Shown here: piece by piece, positions 1 to 4,360 of the stretch
Position numbering within the stretch: position 1 is the stretch's first letter
Layout: each line of letters opens with the position of its first letter
NCBI GenBank assembly: GCA_029858605.1
Contig: JAOUET010000054.1
Span: 1-10,423 of the forward strand
Reading direction: 5' to 3'
Length of the DNA: 10,423 nt
Origin: Coriobacteriia bacterium
GTDB taxonomy: Bacteria; Actinomycetota; Coriobacteriia; Anaerosomatales; JAENZW01
Notes under the pieces: model-generated
Database searches by the model: none
The model's input: only the letters and a program-made list of their open reading frames with translations
What the model was told of the DNA's origin: nothing
Program-made: the position numbers and the translations under genes

Positions 1-406
1 GATGTTCCGCAAGCTGCTGGACGAGGCGCAGGCGGGCGACAACATCGGCGTGCTGTTGCGTGGCGTTTCGCGCACCGAGATCGAGCGTGGCCAGGTGGTC
101 TGCAAGCCGGGTTCGATCACTCCGCACACCGAGTTCCACGGACAGGTCTACGTGCTGACGAAGGAGGAGGGCGGTCGCCACACCCCGTTCTTCGACGGCT
201 ATCGTCCACAGTTTTACTTCCGCACGACCGACGTGACCGGCGTCGCGCATCTGCCCGAGGGCACCGAGATGGTTATGCCCGGCGACAACGTCGAGCTTCG
301 CGGTGAACTCATAGCCCCGATCGCCATGGAGGAGGGTCTGCGCTTCGCCATTCGCGAGGGCGGCCGCACCGTGGGCTCGGGTCGAGTAACCAAGATTCTC
401 AAGTAA
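1..406 (+). CDS. tuf: Elongation factor Tu, C-terminal third (partial)
   Basis: EF-Tu is the GTPase that carries aminoacyl-tRNA to the ribosomal A site in the cytoplasm. Only about the last 134 residues are present; the GTPase domain lies upstream of the window, and the frame is open to the window edge, so the Met at base 2 is internal (it matches the Met of the family's EMFRKLLDE motif). What is seen is the end of domain 2 (MFRKLLDEAQAGDNIGVLLR, then the ERGQVVCKPGS stretch) and all of domain 3, with GGRHTPFF, YRPQFYFRTTDVTG and MVMPGDNVEL, ending FAIREGGRTVGSGRVTKILK. Domain 3 contacts the tRNA T stem and EF-Ts. The stop is TAA at 404-406, and a strong hairpin follows. The identification is certain. 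Whether this is the only tuf copy cannot be told from here. Confidence 0.98.
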   Translation, partial: MFRKLLDEAQAGDNIGVLLRGVSRTEIERGQVVCKPGSITPHTEFHGQVYVLTKEEGGRHTPFFDGYRPQFYFRTTDVTGVAHLPEGTEMVMPGDNVELRGELIAPIAMEEGLRFAIREGGRTVGSGRVTKILK

Positions 407-428
407 CATCGCCGGTGCCAGTAATACG

Positions 429-456
429 GCGAGGCCCGGCTCGAGCCGGGCCTCGC
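429..456 (+). terminator. GC-rich hairpin terminator after tuf
   Basis: A 28-base perfect palindrome begins 23 bases after the tuf stop. As RNA it folds to a 12-bp stem (429-440 with 445-456) closed by a TCGA tetraloop. There is no U-tract; the downstream bases are TACTCGCCCTTCGG. Outside the stem, AGTA (420-423) and TACT (457-460) are also complementary, across a 5-base bulge. Tail-less GC hairpins are common at gene ends in high-GC actinobacteria, so I read it as the tuf terminator. It separates tuf from the promoter at 486. The palindrome could also act as a DNA-level site, but nothing else supports that. Confidence 0.75.
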
Positions 457-485
457 TACTCGCCCTTCGGCCAAGCTGAAGCGGT

Positions 486-515
486 TTGACAGTGCTGAAA
501 ACGGGGTGCTAGAGT
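486..515 (+). promoter_or_regulatory. Housekeeping sigma promoter for rpmG-trnW-secE-nusG
   Basis: A perfect -35 box TTGACA (486-491) is followed by an 18-base spacer and the -10 box TAGAGT (510-515), a 4 of 6 match to TATAAT. The predicted start of transcription is near 521-523. It sits just after the tuf terminator and before rpmG, so it should make this unit independent of tuf. A consensus -35 with TAGAGT-like -10 suits strong stable-RNA promoters, fitting the tRNA in the unit. Confidence 0.75.
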
Positions 516-520
516 ACCCT

Positions 521-555
521 ACCGCGCTGGCCCGCCCCTATAGTGTCCGCGCGGT
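521..555 (+). promoter_or_regulatory. Hairpin at the predicted 5' end of the rpmG mRNA
   Basis: ACCGCGC (521-527) pairs perfectly with GCGCGGT (549-555) around a 21-base loop. The stem starts almost exactly at the predicted transcription start and ends 4 bases before the AGGAGG ribosome binding site (560-565). It may protect the 5' end of the message or affect translation of rpmG. It is seen only as complementarity; no known RNA family is recognised. Confidence 0.45.
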
Positions 556-570
556 CGCTAGGAGGACCTG

Positions 571-720
571 ATGAGGACTCTCGTCACGCTGGCGTGCACC
601 GAGTGCAAGCGCCGCAACTACACGACGACGAAGAACAAGCAGAGCAATCCCGAACGCATCGAGTACAAGAAGTACTGTAAGTGGTGCGGGACTCACACCG
701 TACACAGGGAGACGCGATAG
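571..720 (+). CDS. rpmG: 50S ribosomal protein L33
   Basis: L33 is a small large-subunit protein near the E site. The 49-residue product MRTLVTLACTECKRRNYTTT... ends in HTVHRETR and matches the family in length and pattern. Two CxxC pairs (C9/C12 and C36/C39) form a zinc ribbon, so this is the zinc-binding (C+) type; organisms with both types often repress a C- paralogue under zinc sufficiency through Zur, but no Zur box is evident here. The start is ATG at 571, 5 bases after AGGAGG (560-565). The gene lies between the promoter at 486 and tRNA-Trp, 24 bases downstream. It was too short to appear as a long ORF and overlaps only shadow frames. The residues KWCGTHT replace the more usual K-F-C-R-K-H-T type wording; the fold should not be affected. 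Confidence 0.97.
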   Translation: MRTLVTLACTECKRRNYTTTKNKQSNPERIEYKKYCKWCGTHTVHRETR

Positions 721-744
721 AGTCTTGTCGGGTTCGTTTGACAC

Positions 745-821
745 AGGGCAGTAGCTCCAATTGGTAGAGCGCCGGTCTCCAAAACCGGATGTTGGGGGTT
801 CGAGTCCCTCCTGCCCTGCCA
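745..821 (+). tRNA. trnW: tRNA-Trp (anticodon CCA)
   Basis: A complete cloverleaf can be drawn. The acceptor stem AGGGCAG (745-751) pairs with CTGCCCT (811-817). The D stem is GCTC/GAGC (754-757 with 767-770). The anticodon stem CCGGT/ACCGG (772-776, 784-788) encloses the loop CTCCAAA, giving anticodon CCA at 779-781. The T arm is GGGGG-TTCGAGT-CCCTC (794-810). The discriminator is G818 and the 3' CCA (819-821) is encoded in the DNA. It lies 24 bases after the rpmG stop with no terminator between, so it is probably processed out of the rpmG-secE transcript. A tRNA-Trp just upstream of secE is a recurring arrangement in bacteria. Confidence 0.98.
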
Positions 822-898
822 CGCAGAACAGACCGCCATACTAGTCGGAGGCGGATCGGTCGGTCAGCCGCCACGCGCGGCAGGACGGGAAGAACACG

Positions 899-1126
899 AT
901 GGCGAAGGCGACCAAAGCAGGCAAGCCGAACGTATTCGTCCGCTTCGGACGATATGTCGGCGATGTCCGAGCAGAGATGAAGCGCGTCGTGTGGCCCAAT
1001 CGTGAAGAAGTGCTCAACTCGAGTCTGGTGGTTATCGTGACGCTGGTATTCTTCATCGCGTTCACGCTCTTTGTGGATACCATCAGCACGAGCATCGTCG
1101 GCTTCATTTCTCAAATCGGAGGGTAG
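899..1126 (+). CDS. secE: Protein translocase subunit SecE
   Basis: SecE clamps SecY in the SecYEG inner-membrane channel. The product has 75 residues: a basic N-terminus (MAKATKAGK), an amphipathic cytoplasmic helix around 12-30 (VRFGRYVGDVRAEMKRV), the conserved hinge VWPNREEV (31-38), and one membrane helix at about 41-63 (SSLVVIVTLVFFIAFTLFV). This is the short single-helix form typical of most bacteria outside the enterics. It lacks the long N-terminal extension of mycobacterial SecE. The ATG at 899 has a weak ribosome binding site (GGACGGGA, 883-890, 8 bases away). The 77 bases between tRNA-Trp and secE hold only a weak 5-bp GGCGG/CCGCC hairpin (850-872). nusG starts 8 bases after the stop. 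Confidence 0.96.
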   Translation: MAKATKAGKPNVFVRFGRYVGDVRAEMKRVVWPNREEVLNSSLVVIVTLVFFIAFTLFVDTISTSIVGFISQIGG

Positions 1127-1134
1127 CCGGAGTA

Positions 1135-1665
1135 ATGGCGAAGAAGTGGTACGTCATACACACGTACTCGGGTTACGAGAAGAAGGTCAAGACGAACCTC
1201 GAGCATCGTATCGAGTCGATGGGCATGGGTCACAAGATCTTCAGCGTGCTGGTCCCCACCGAGCCGGTGACCGACATCAAAGAAGGCGGTCGTCGGGTGA
1301 CTCAGGACAAGAAGGTCTTCCCGGGCTACATCCTCGTCCAGATGGAACTGGACGACGACTCATGGTATGTGGTGCGCAATACTCCCGGGGTCACGGGTTT
1401 CGTGGGATCCCAGGGCAAGCCTGTACCGCTGTCCAGAGATGAGTACAATCGGATCGCGAAGCGGACCCAGGCCGTCGCACGGCCGAAGACATCGACCGAC
1501 TTCTCGGCCGGCATGGCGGTAAAGATCACGCACGGCCCCTTTGCCGATTTCGACGGGACCATCTCCGAGGTCAATGTCGATCAGGCCAAAGTGAAGGTCA
1601 TGGTGTCCATATTCGGTCGCGAGACCCCGGTAGAGTTGGAGTTCGATCAGGTTTCGAAGCTCTAA
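1135..1665 (+). CDS. nusG: Transcription termination/antitermination factor NusG
   Basis: NusG binds the beta' clamp helices of elongating RNA polymerase and, through its C-terminal domain, Rho or ribosomal protein S10. The 176-residue product has the NGN domain (KKWYVIHTYSGYEKKV from residue 3, FPGYILVQM at 62-70, VRNTPGVTGFVG at 80-91), a linker near 112-122, and a KOW domain (GMAVKITHGPFADFDGTI at 126-143, ending FDQVSKL). The length equals the minimal form. The acidic N-terminal extension known from Streptomyces and Mycobacterium is absent, and so is any domain II insertion. The start is ATG at 1135 with GGAGGG (1118-1123) lying inside the last codons of secE, so the two genes are probably translationally coupled. 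The stop is TAA at 1663-1665. Confidence 0.98.
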   Translation: MAKKWYVIHTYSGYEKKVKTNLEHRIESMGMGHKIFSVLVPTEPVTDIKEGGRRVTQDKKVFPGYILVQMELDDDSWYVVRNTPGVTGFVGSQGKPVPLSRDEYNRIAKRTQAVARPKTSTDFSAGMAVKITHGPFADFDGTISEVNVDQAKVKVMVSIFGRETPVELEFDQVSKL

Positions 1666-1683
1666 GGAATCGCACGCGGCTGT

Positions 1684-1721
1684 GCCGGTGGGAGTGATGC
1701 CCCGCAGGAGCTTCTCACGGC
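1684..1721 (+). promoter_or_regulatory. Hairpin in the rplK leader, possible L1-binding site
   Basis: GCCGGTGGGAG (1684-1694) pairs with CTTCTCACGGC (1711-1721): GCCG/CGGC, one bulged G (1688), then TGGGAG against CTTCTCA with two G-U-type pairs. The loop is 16 bases. It contains GTGGGAG, which recurs before rplA. L1 is known to repress the L11-L1 operon in E. coli by binding a leader that mimics its 23S rRNA site. Assigning that role to this hairpin is inference; it could also be a partial terminator after nusG. Confidence 0.45.
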
Positions 1722-1754
1722 GACGCGATGGAGTTGTAGGCGGGCGCACACAGC

Positions 1755-1771
1755 GTGTGGAGCGCTCACAC
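1755..1771 (+). promoter_or_regulatory. Small hairpin 26 bases before rplK
   Basis: GTGTGGAGCGCTCACAC folds as a 5-bp GTGTG/CACAC stem with a 7-base loop, or with a shorter GTGT/ACAC stem, one bulged G and GAGC/GCTC. There is no U-run. It is the second structure of the 131-base nusG-rplK gap. No good promoter was found in this gap. Confidence 0.3.
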
Positions 1772-1796
1772 ATTATGAGGACGTGACAGAAGAGCG

Positions 1797-2222
1797 ATGG
1801 CCAAGAAGATCGCGGGCTATATCAAGCTTCAGATACCTGGCGGCCAGGCCAACCCCGCCCCCCCGGTGGGTCCGGCCCTCGGCCAGCATCAGGTCAATAT
1901 CATGCAGTTCTGCCAGGCGTTCAACGCCGCAACGCAGGACAAGATGGGAACGATCATCCCTGTGGAGATCACGGTCTACGAGGACCGCTCGTTCGACTTC
2001 ATCATGAAGACGCCCCCGGCCGCAGTGCTTCTCAAGCAGGCTGCGGGAATCGAGTCCGGTTCTGGCGAACCCAACCGGGAGAAGGTCGGCACCGTGACGC
2101 GAGCTCAGGTACGCGAGATCGCGGAAATCAAGATGGTCGACTTGAATGCGAACGATATCGACGGGGCGATGAAGATCATCGAGGGCACGGCGCGTTCCAT
2201 GGGCGTCACCGTCGAAGACTAG
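1797..2222 (+). CDS. rplK: 50S ribosomal protein L11
   Basis: L11 forms the base of the L7/L12 stalk, binds the 23S GTPase-associated region and is needed for RelA activation. The 141 residues are the normal length. The N-terminal domain shows KLQIPGGQANPAPPVGPALG (10-29) with the prolines (P22, P23, P26) of the thiostrepton pocket, then VNIMQFCQAFNAAT; the C-terminal rRNA-binding domain holds MKTPPAAVLLKQAAG and ends in the GTARSMGVTVE motif. The ATG at 1797 is the only plausible start, but its ribosome binding site is poor (AGAAGAG, 1788-1794, very close; GAGGA at 1777-1781 is 15 bases away). Odd point: residue 32 is Gln (QHQVNIM) where Gly is nearly always found. rplA follows after 62 bases. 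Confidence 0.98.
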   Translation: MAKKIAGYIKLQIPGGQANPAPPVGPALGQHQVNIMQFCQAFNAATQDKMGTIIPVEITVYEDRSFDFIMKTPPAAVLLKQAAGIESGSGEPNREKVGTVTRAQVREIAEIKMVDLNANDIDGAMKIIEGTARSMGVTVED

Positions 2223-2243
2223 GAAGCGATTCCGCGAGTCGAA

Positions 2244-2273
2244 GTGGGAGGGCCTGCCCGGCCCGTTGACCAC
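2244..2273 (+). promoter_or_regulatory. Putative L1 autoregulatory RNA site before rplA
   Basis: GTGGGAGGGC (2244-2253) is followed by GCCC (2256-2259) and then GTTGACCAC (2265-2273). GTGG pairs with CCAC and the inner GGGC pairs with GCCC, leaving an asymmetric internal loop, GA against GGCCCGTTGA. From memory, a GTGGGAG...CCAC structure just upstream of the rplA ribosome binding site is found in several Gram-positive groups and is thought to be a mimic of the L1 site on 23S rRNA. It ends directly at AAGGAGG (2274-2280), so bound L1 would block rplA translation. The exact structure is inferred by eye. Confidence 0.6.
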
Positions 2274-2284
2274 AAGGAGGAACC

Positions 2285-2989
2285 ATGAAGCAGGGCAAGC
2301 GCACGCGCGAGGCGGTCGAGAAAGTCGACAGGAACCGCCTGCACACCCCGCTCGAGGCGATGCGTCTCGCCAGAGAAACTGCGAGAGCCAAGTTCGACGA
2401 GACGGTCGAGGCGCACTTCCGTCTAGGGATCGACACCCGTCAGGCCGACCAGCAAGTGCGCGGCAGCGTTTCGCTTCCCCACGGCACGGGCAAGAGCATT
2501 CGCGTGGCCGCCTTTGCCGAAGGCGAGAAGGCGCGCGAGGCCGAGGCGGCTGGGGCCGAGATCGTCGGTTCGGACGACCTGGTCGAGAAGATCACGAGTG
2601 GCTTCATGGACTTCGATGCAGTCGTGGCCACGCCCGACCAGATGTCCAAAGTCGGCAAGCTGGGCAAGATTCTCGGACCGCGTGGACTCATGCCGAATCC
2701 GAAGCTCGGCACCGTGACGATGGATGTCGGCCGCGTCATCGGTGAACTCAAAGCGGGTCGGGTCGAGTATCGTGCGGACAAGTACGGTATCGCACATGTG
2801 AGTATCGGCAAGGCCTCGTTCGACGAGAGGCAGCTTACCGAGAACTACGGTGCCGTTCTGGACGAGATCCTGCGGGCCCGTCCGGCGGCCACGAAGGGTC
2901 GCTACATCAAGTCCATCACAGTCGCTGCGACGATGGGCCCCGGCATCAAGGTGGATCCGGCAGTCACGCGCGATTTGCTCGAGGCTTAG
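2285..2989 (+). CDS. rplA: 50S ribosomal protein L1
   Basis: L1 forms the mobile stalk beside the E site that helps release deacylated tRNA, and it can repress its own mRNA. The 234 residues fit the family. Domain I is split around domain II (about 70-160). Visible signatures are MKQGKRTREA at the N-terminus, HGTGKSIRVAAFAEGE (66-81), GKLGKILGPRGLMPNPKLGTV (124-144, the classic L1 signature), the second domain I half with YGIAHVSIGKASF, and TMGPGIKVD (219-227) near the rRNA-binding face. The start is ATG at 2285, 4 bases after AAGGAGG, a strong ribosome binding site. The stop is TAG. A 330-base non-coding stretch follows before rplJ. Confidence 0.98.
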   Translation: MKQGKRTREAVEKVDRNRLHTPLEAMRLARETARAKFDETVEAHFRLGIDTRQADQQVRGSVSLPHGTGKSIRVAAFAEGEKAREAEAAGAEIVGSDDLVEKITSGFMDFDAVVATPDQMSKVGKLGKILGPRGLMPNPKLGTVTMDVGRVIGELKAGRVEYRADKYGIAHVSIGKASFDERQLTENYGAVLDEILRARPAATKGRYIKSITVAATMGPGIKVDPAVTRDLLEA

Positions 2990-3000
2990 GCAGCCTCCGG

Positions 3001-3030
3001 GTTCGAGGGTTGCGCTCCGGTCCCTCGGAC
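3001..3030 (+). terminator. Hairpin after rplA, possible partial terminator
   Basis: GTTCGAGGG (3001-3009) pairs with CCCTCGGAC (3022-3030), a 9-bp stem with one T-G wobble and a 12-base loop. It begins 11 bases after the rplA stop. There is no U-tract, so it resembles the tail-less hairpins after tuf and rplL. It may lower readthrough into rplJ or stabilise the rplA 3' end. Confidence 0.45.
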
Positions 3031-3038
3031 GGCATACT
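3010..3038 (+). promoter_or_regulatory. Candidate rplJ promoter
   Basis: TTGCGC (3010-3015) and CATACT (3033-3038) are exactly 17 bases apart. The -10 matches 4 of 6, the -35 only 3 of 6. A start near 3044-3046 would put the L10 leader RNA close to the 5' end of an rplJ-rplL transcript. A separate promoter before rplJ exists in E. coli. The match is moderate and overlaps the hairpin at 3001-3030, so this is tentative. Confidence 0.35.
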
Positions 3039-3070
3039 ACCGGAGCACTGACAACAACATACGCGTGCAC

Positions 3071-3155
3071 GACACACTGCCGAAGACAGCAGGCGCCCGA
3101 GCATACGGGCTTGATGGGCCGAAGAGATGCAGGCCCGCCAGCCGAGGCGGAGACT
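3071..3155 (+). promoter_or_regulatory. Ribosomal protein L10 leader RNA
   Basis: This 5' UTR element binds the L10(L12) complex and feeds back on rplJ-rplL expression. The conserved wording CTGCCGAAGACAGCAGG (3077-3093) and the closing GCCGAGG (3141-3147) are clear. A GGCG/CGCC helix (3092-3095 with 3136-3139) encloses two hairpins: CCCG-AGCATA-CGGG within 3096-3109, and GGCC/GGCC-type pairing of 3116-3120 with 3132-3136. This is the multi-branched shape expected for the L10 leader family (Rfam L10_leader). Its place, between rplA and rplJ, is the standard one. The outer limits are approximate. Confidence 0.85.
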
Positions 3156-3176
3156 ATCGCGAGCAGGGCTCGCGAT
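3156..3176 (+). promoter_or_regulatory. Perfect 9-bp hairpin after the L10 leader
   Basis: ATCGCGAGC (3156-3164) pairs perfectly with GCTCGCGAT (3168-3176) around an AGG loop; three Ts overlap its end (3176-3178), followed by CACGAC. It is too short-tailed to be a convincing terminator. It may be the 3' helix of the leader or a pausing site before the attenuator 18 bases downstream. Confidence 0.5.
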
Positions 3177-3193
3177 TTCACGACAGATATGCT

Positions 3194-3234
3194 CGTGGCC
3201 TCCGTTCGTTTCGGCGGGGGCCACGTTTTGTTCT
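3194..3234 (+). terminator. U-tailed attenuator in the rplJ leader
   Basis: CGTGGCCTCCG (3194-3204) pairs with CGGGGGCCACG (3215-3225), an 11-bp stem with one T-G pair and a 10-base loop, directly followed by TTTTGTTCT (3226-3234). It is the only hairpin in the window with a true U-tail. It lies 85 bases before rplJ and after the L10 leader, where premature termination controlled by the L10 complex is plausible. GGCGGAG (3146-3152) at the leader's end can pair with CTCCGTT (3200-3206), offering an antiterminator alternative (inference). Confidence 0.7.
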
Positions 3235-3254
3235 CACGTCAAAGACGCGTGGTC

Positions 3255-3275
3255 CCGCGAGGAGTTCCCTCGCGG
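3255..3275 (+). promoter_or_regulatory. Perfect hairpin between the attenuator and rplJ
   Basis: CCGCGAGG (3255-3262) pairs perfectly with CCTCGCGG (3268-3275) around AGTTC. It is followed by AAGAG rather than Ts. It ends 29 bases before the rplJ ribosome binding site and is not part of the L10 leader or the attenuator. Its role is unknown; RNA processing or mRNA stabilisation are possibilities. Confidence 0.45.
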
Positions 3276-3319
3276 AAGAGCGGCGCGTCGCGCACGTGCA
3301 GAAGGGAGGGATGAAAAGG

Positions 3320-3841
3320 ATGCCCACACCGGCAAAGACGGAGATCGTCTCGCAGATCAAGGCGAGGATCACCGAAAGCAGCGGCATGATCATGGCCGAC
3401 TACCGAGGCCTGTCCGTCAAGGACATGCAGGACTTTCGGAGGAAGGTTCGGGAGTCGGGCGGTGAGGTCAAGATCTACAAGAACCGTTTGGCCGATATCG
3501 CGATACGCGAGCTCGCCATGCCCAGCATGGACGAGTACCTGCAGGGGCCGACTGCGTTCATCTTCATACTCGAGGATCCGATAGCACCCGCCAAGGCGAT
3601 CGTCGACTTCGCGAAGGAGCACAAAGCGCTCGAGGTGAAGTGCGGCTTCATCGAGAACGCCGTGATCGACACGGCGAGGGTGAAGGTGATGGCCTCGCTG
3701 CCGTCCCGCGAAGAGTTGGTAGCCCAGTTCATGGGAGCGCTTCTCAGTCCCGTGCGCGGTTTCATGTCCATGGCGAACGCACCTGCCTCGGCGTTGGCGC
3801 GTACCATGCGTGCAGTGGCCGACCAGAAGGCTGCTGCGTAG
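3320..3841 (+). CDS. rplJ: 50S ribosomal protein L10
   Basis: L10 anchors L7/L12 dimers to the ribosome and regulates its own operon as the L10(L12) complex. The 173-residue product begins MPTPAKTEIVSQIKARITES. It has the globular rRNA-binding domain (MIMADYRGLSVKDMQDFRRK, then YKNRLADIAIRE and LQGPTAFIF) and a long C-terminal helix (about 135-170, LPSREELVAQFMGALLSPVRGFM...) that binds L12 dimers. I chose ATG 3320 because GGAGG (3305-3309) is 10 bases away. The in-frame ATG at 3311 is 1 base from that site and adds only MKR; the frame is open further up to 3065, but that part overlaps the L10 leader and does not look like protein. The stop is TAG at 3839-3841. Confidence 0.96.
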   Translation: MPTPAKTEIVSQIKARITESSGMIMADYRGLSVKDMQDFRRKVRESGGEVKIYKNRLADIAIRELAMPSMDEYLQGPTAFIFILEDPIAPAKAIVDFAKEHKALEVKCGFIENAVIDTARVKVMASLPSREELVAQFMGALLSPVRGFMSMANAPASALARTMRAVADQKAAA

Positions 3842-3863
3842 TGTTCTGCTGAACGGCTAGGAA

Positions 3864-3891
3864 CGGTCGGGCCGGGAATCCGGCCTCGCCG
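3864..3891 (+). promoter_or_regulatory. Hairpin between rplJ and rplL
   Basis: CGGTCGGGCCGG (3864-3875) folds onto CCGGCCTCGCCG (3880-3891) with a GAAT loop: 12 positions with one C-C mismatch and two G-T pairs; the apical GGCCGG/CCGGCC is perfect. No U-tract follows. L7/L12 is needed in several copies per L10, so a structure that protects or uncouples the rplL message makes sense, but that is inference. The rplJ-rplL gap is 83 bases. Confidence 0.5.
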
Positions 3892-3924
3892 AGATCGGAT
3901 ACGAAGACTAAGGAGTTATTGACG

Positions 3925-4317
3925 ATGGCAAACATCACACGTGAGGAAGTACTGGAGTGGGTCAAGAGCGCTCCCGCGCTCGAGCTCGCCGAACTCGTTA
4001 AGGAAATGGAAGACGTCTTCGGCGTTTCTGCCGCCGCTCCCGTAGCCATGGTGGCTGCCGCGGGCGCCTCTGCAGCAGGCGGGGAAGCCGCAGTCGAAGA
4101 GAAGAGCTCATTCGACGTGGTCCTGTCCGCCGCCGGCGACAAGAAGATTCAGGTCATCAAGGCCGTGCGCGAGCTGGATTCATCGCTCGGTCTCAAGGAG
4201 GCCAAGGAGCTTGTCGACAGCGCGCCGAAGCCCGTCTTGTCCGGCGTGGACAAGGAGAAGGCCGAAGCGGCGAAGAGCAAGCTCGAAGACGCGGGCGCCA
4301 CGGTCGAGATCAGCTAG
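3925..4317 (+). CDS. rplL: 50S ribosomal protein L7/L12
   Basis: L7/L12 is the multicopy stalk protein that recruits and activates the translational GTPases. The 130 residues comprise the dimerising N-terminal domain (1-33, ITREEVLEWVKSAPALELAELVKEMEDVFG), an Ala/Gly-rich hinge (34-58), and the C-terminal domain (59-130) with FDVVLSAAGDKKIQVIKAVRE, LGLKEAKELVDSAPKPV and EDAGATVEIS. The basic residues K73, K74, K79 and R82 and the LGLKEAK helix are the factor-binding face. The start is ATG 3925, 9 bases after AAGGAG (3910-3915); an in-frame TTG at 3919 is too near that site. The stop is TAG followed by TGA (4315-4320), a double stop. A strong hairpin lies 43 bases beyond. Confidence 0.98.
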   Translation: MANITREEVLEWVKSAPALELAELVKEMEDVFGVSAAAPVAMVAAAGASAAGGEAAVEEKSSFDVVLSAAGDKKIQVIKAVRELDSSLGLKEAKELVDSAPKPVLSGVDKEKAEAAKSKLEDAGATVEIS

Positions 4318-4360
4318 TGACAGACGTCGATCTACCGAAGTCACCAACACCGCGATCTCC

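Noticed and set aside
2..4. ATG at base 2 as a true start of a short protein
   Set aside because: It is an internal Met of EF-Tu (EMFRKLLDE motif); the gene simply begins outside the window.
738..770. Second TTGACA (738-743) just before tRNA-Trp as a promoter
   Set aside because: The -10 would have to be TTGGTA or TAGAGC inside the tRNA D arm, which is fixed by tRNA structure, and transcription would start within the tRNA.
837..842. CATACT as a -10 box for secE
   Set aside because: No -35 match occurs at 16-19 bases upstream; that region is the tRNA acceptor stem.
1775..1786. Tiny frame ATG AGG ACG TGA before rplK
   Set aside because: Three codons with no good ribosome binding site; likely chance, though it overlaps the rplK leader.
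2423..3181. 252-codon minus-strand frame spanning the end of rplA and the L10 leader
   Set aside because: It is antisense to rplA and to a structured RNA leader, and its translation shows no family signature.
3065..3319. N-terminal extension of RplJ (open frame up to 3065)
   Set aside because: The extension covers the L10 leader, the attenuator and two hairpins; L10 proteins begin near MPTPAKTEIV and the ribosome binding site favours 3320.
3919..3924. TTG at 3919 as the rplL start
   Set aside because: It is only 3 bases from AAGGAG; ATG 3925 has normal spacing and gives the usual MANITREEV-type start.
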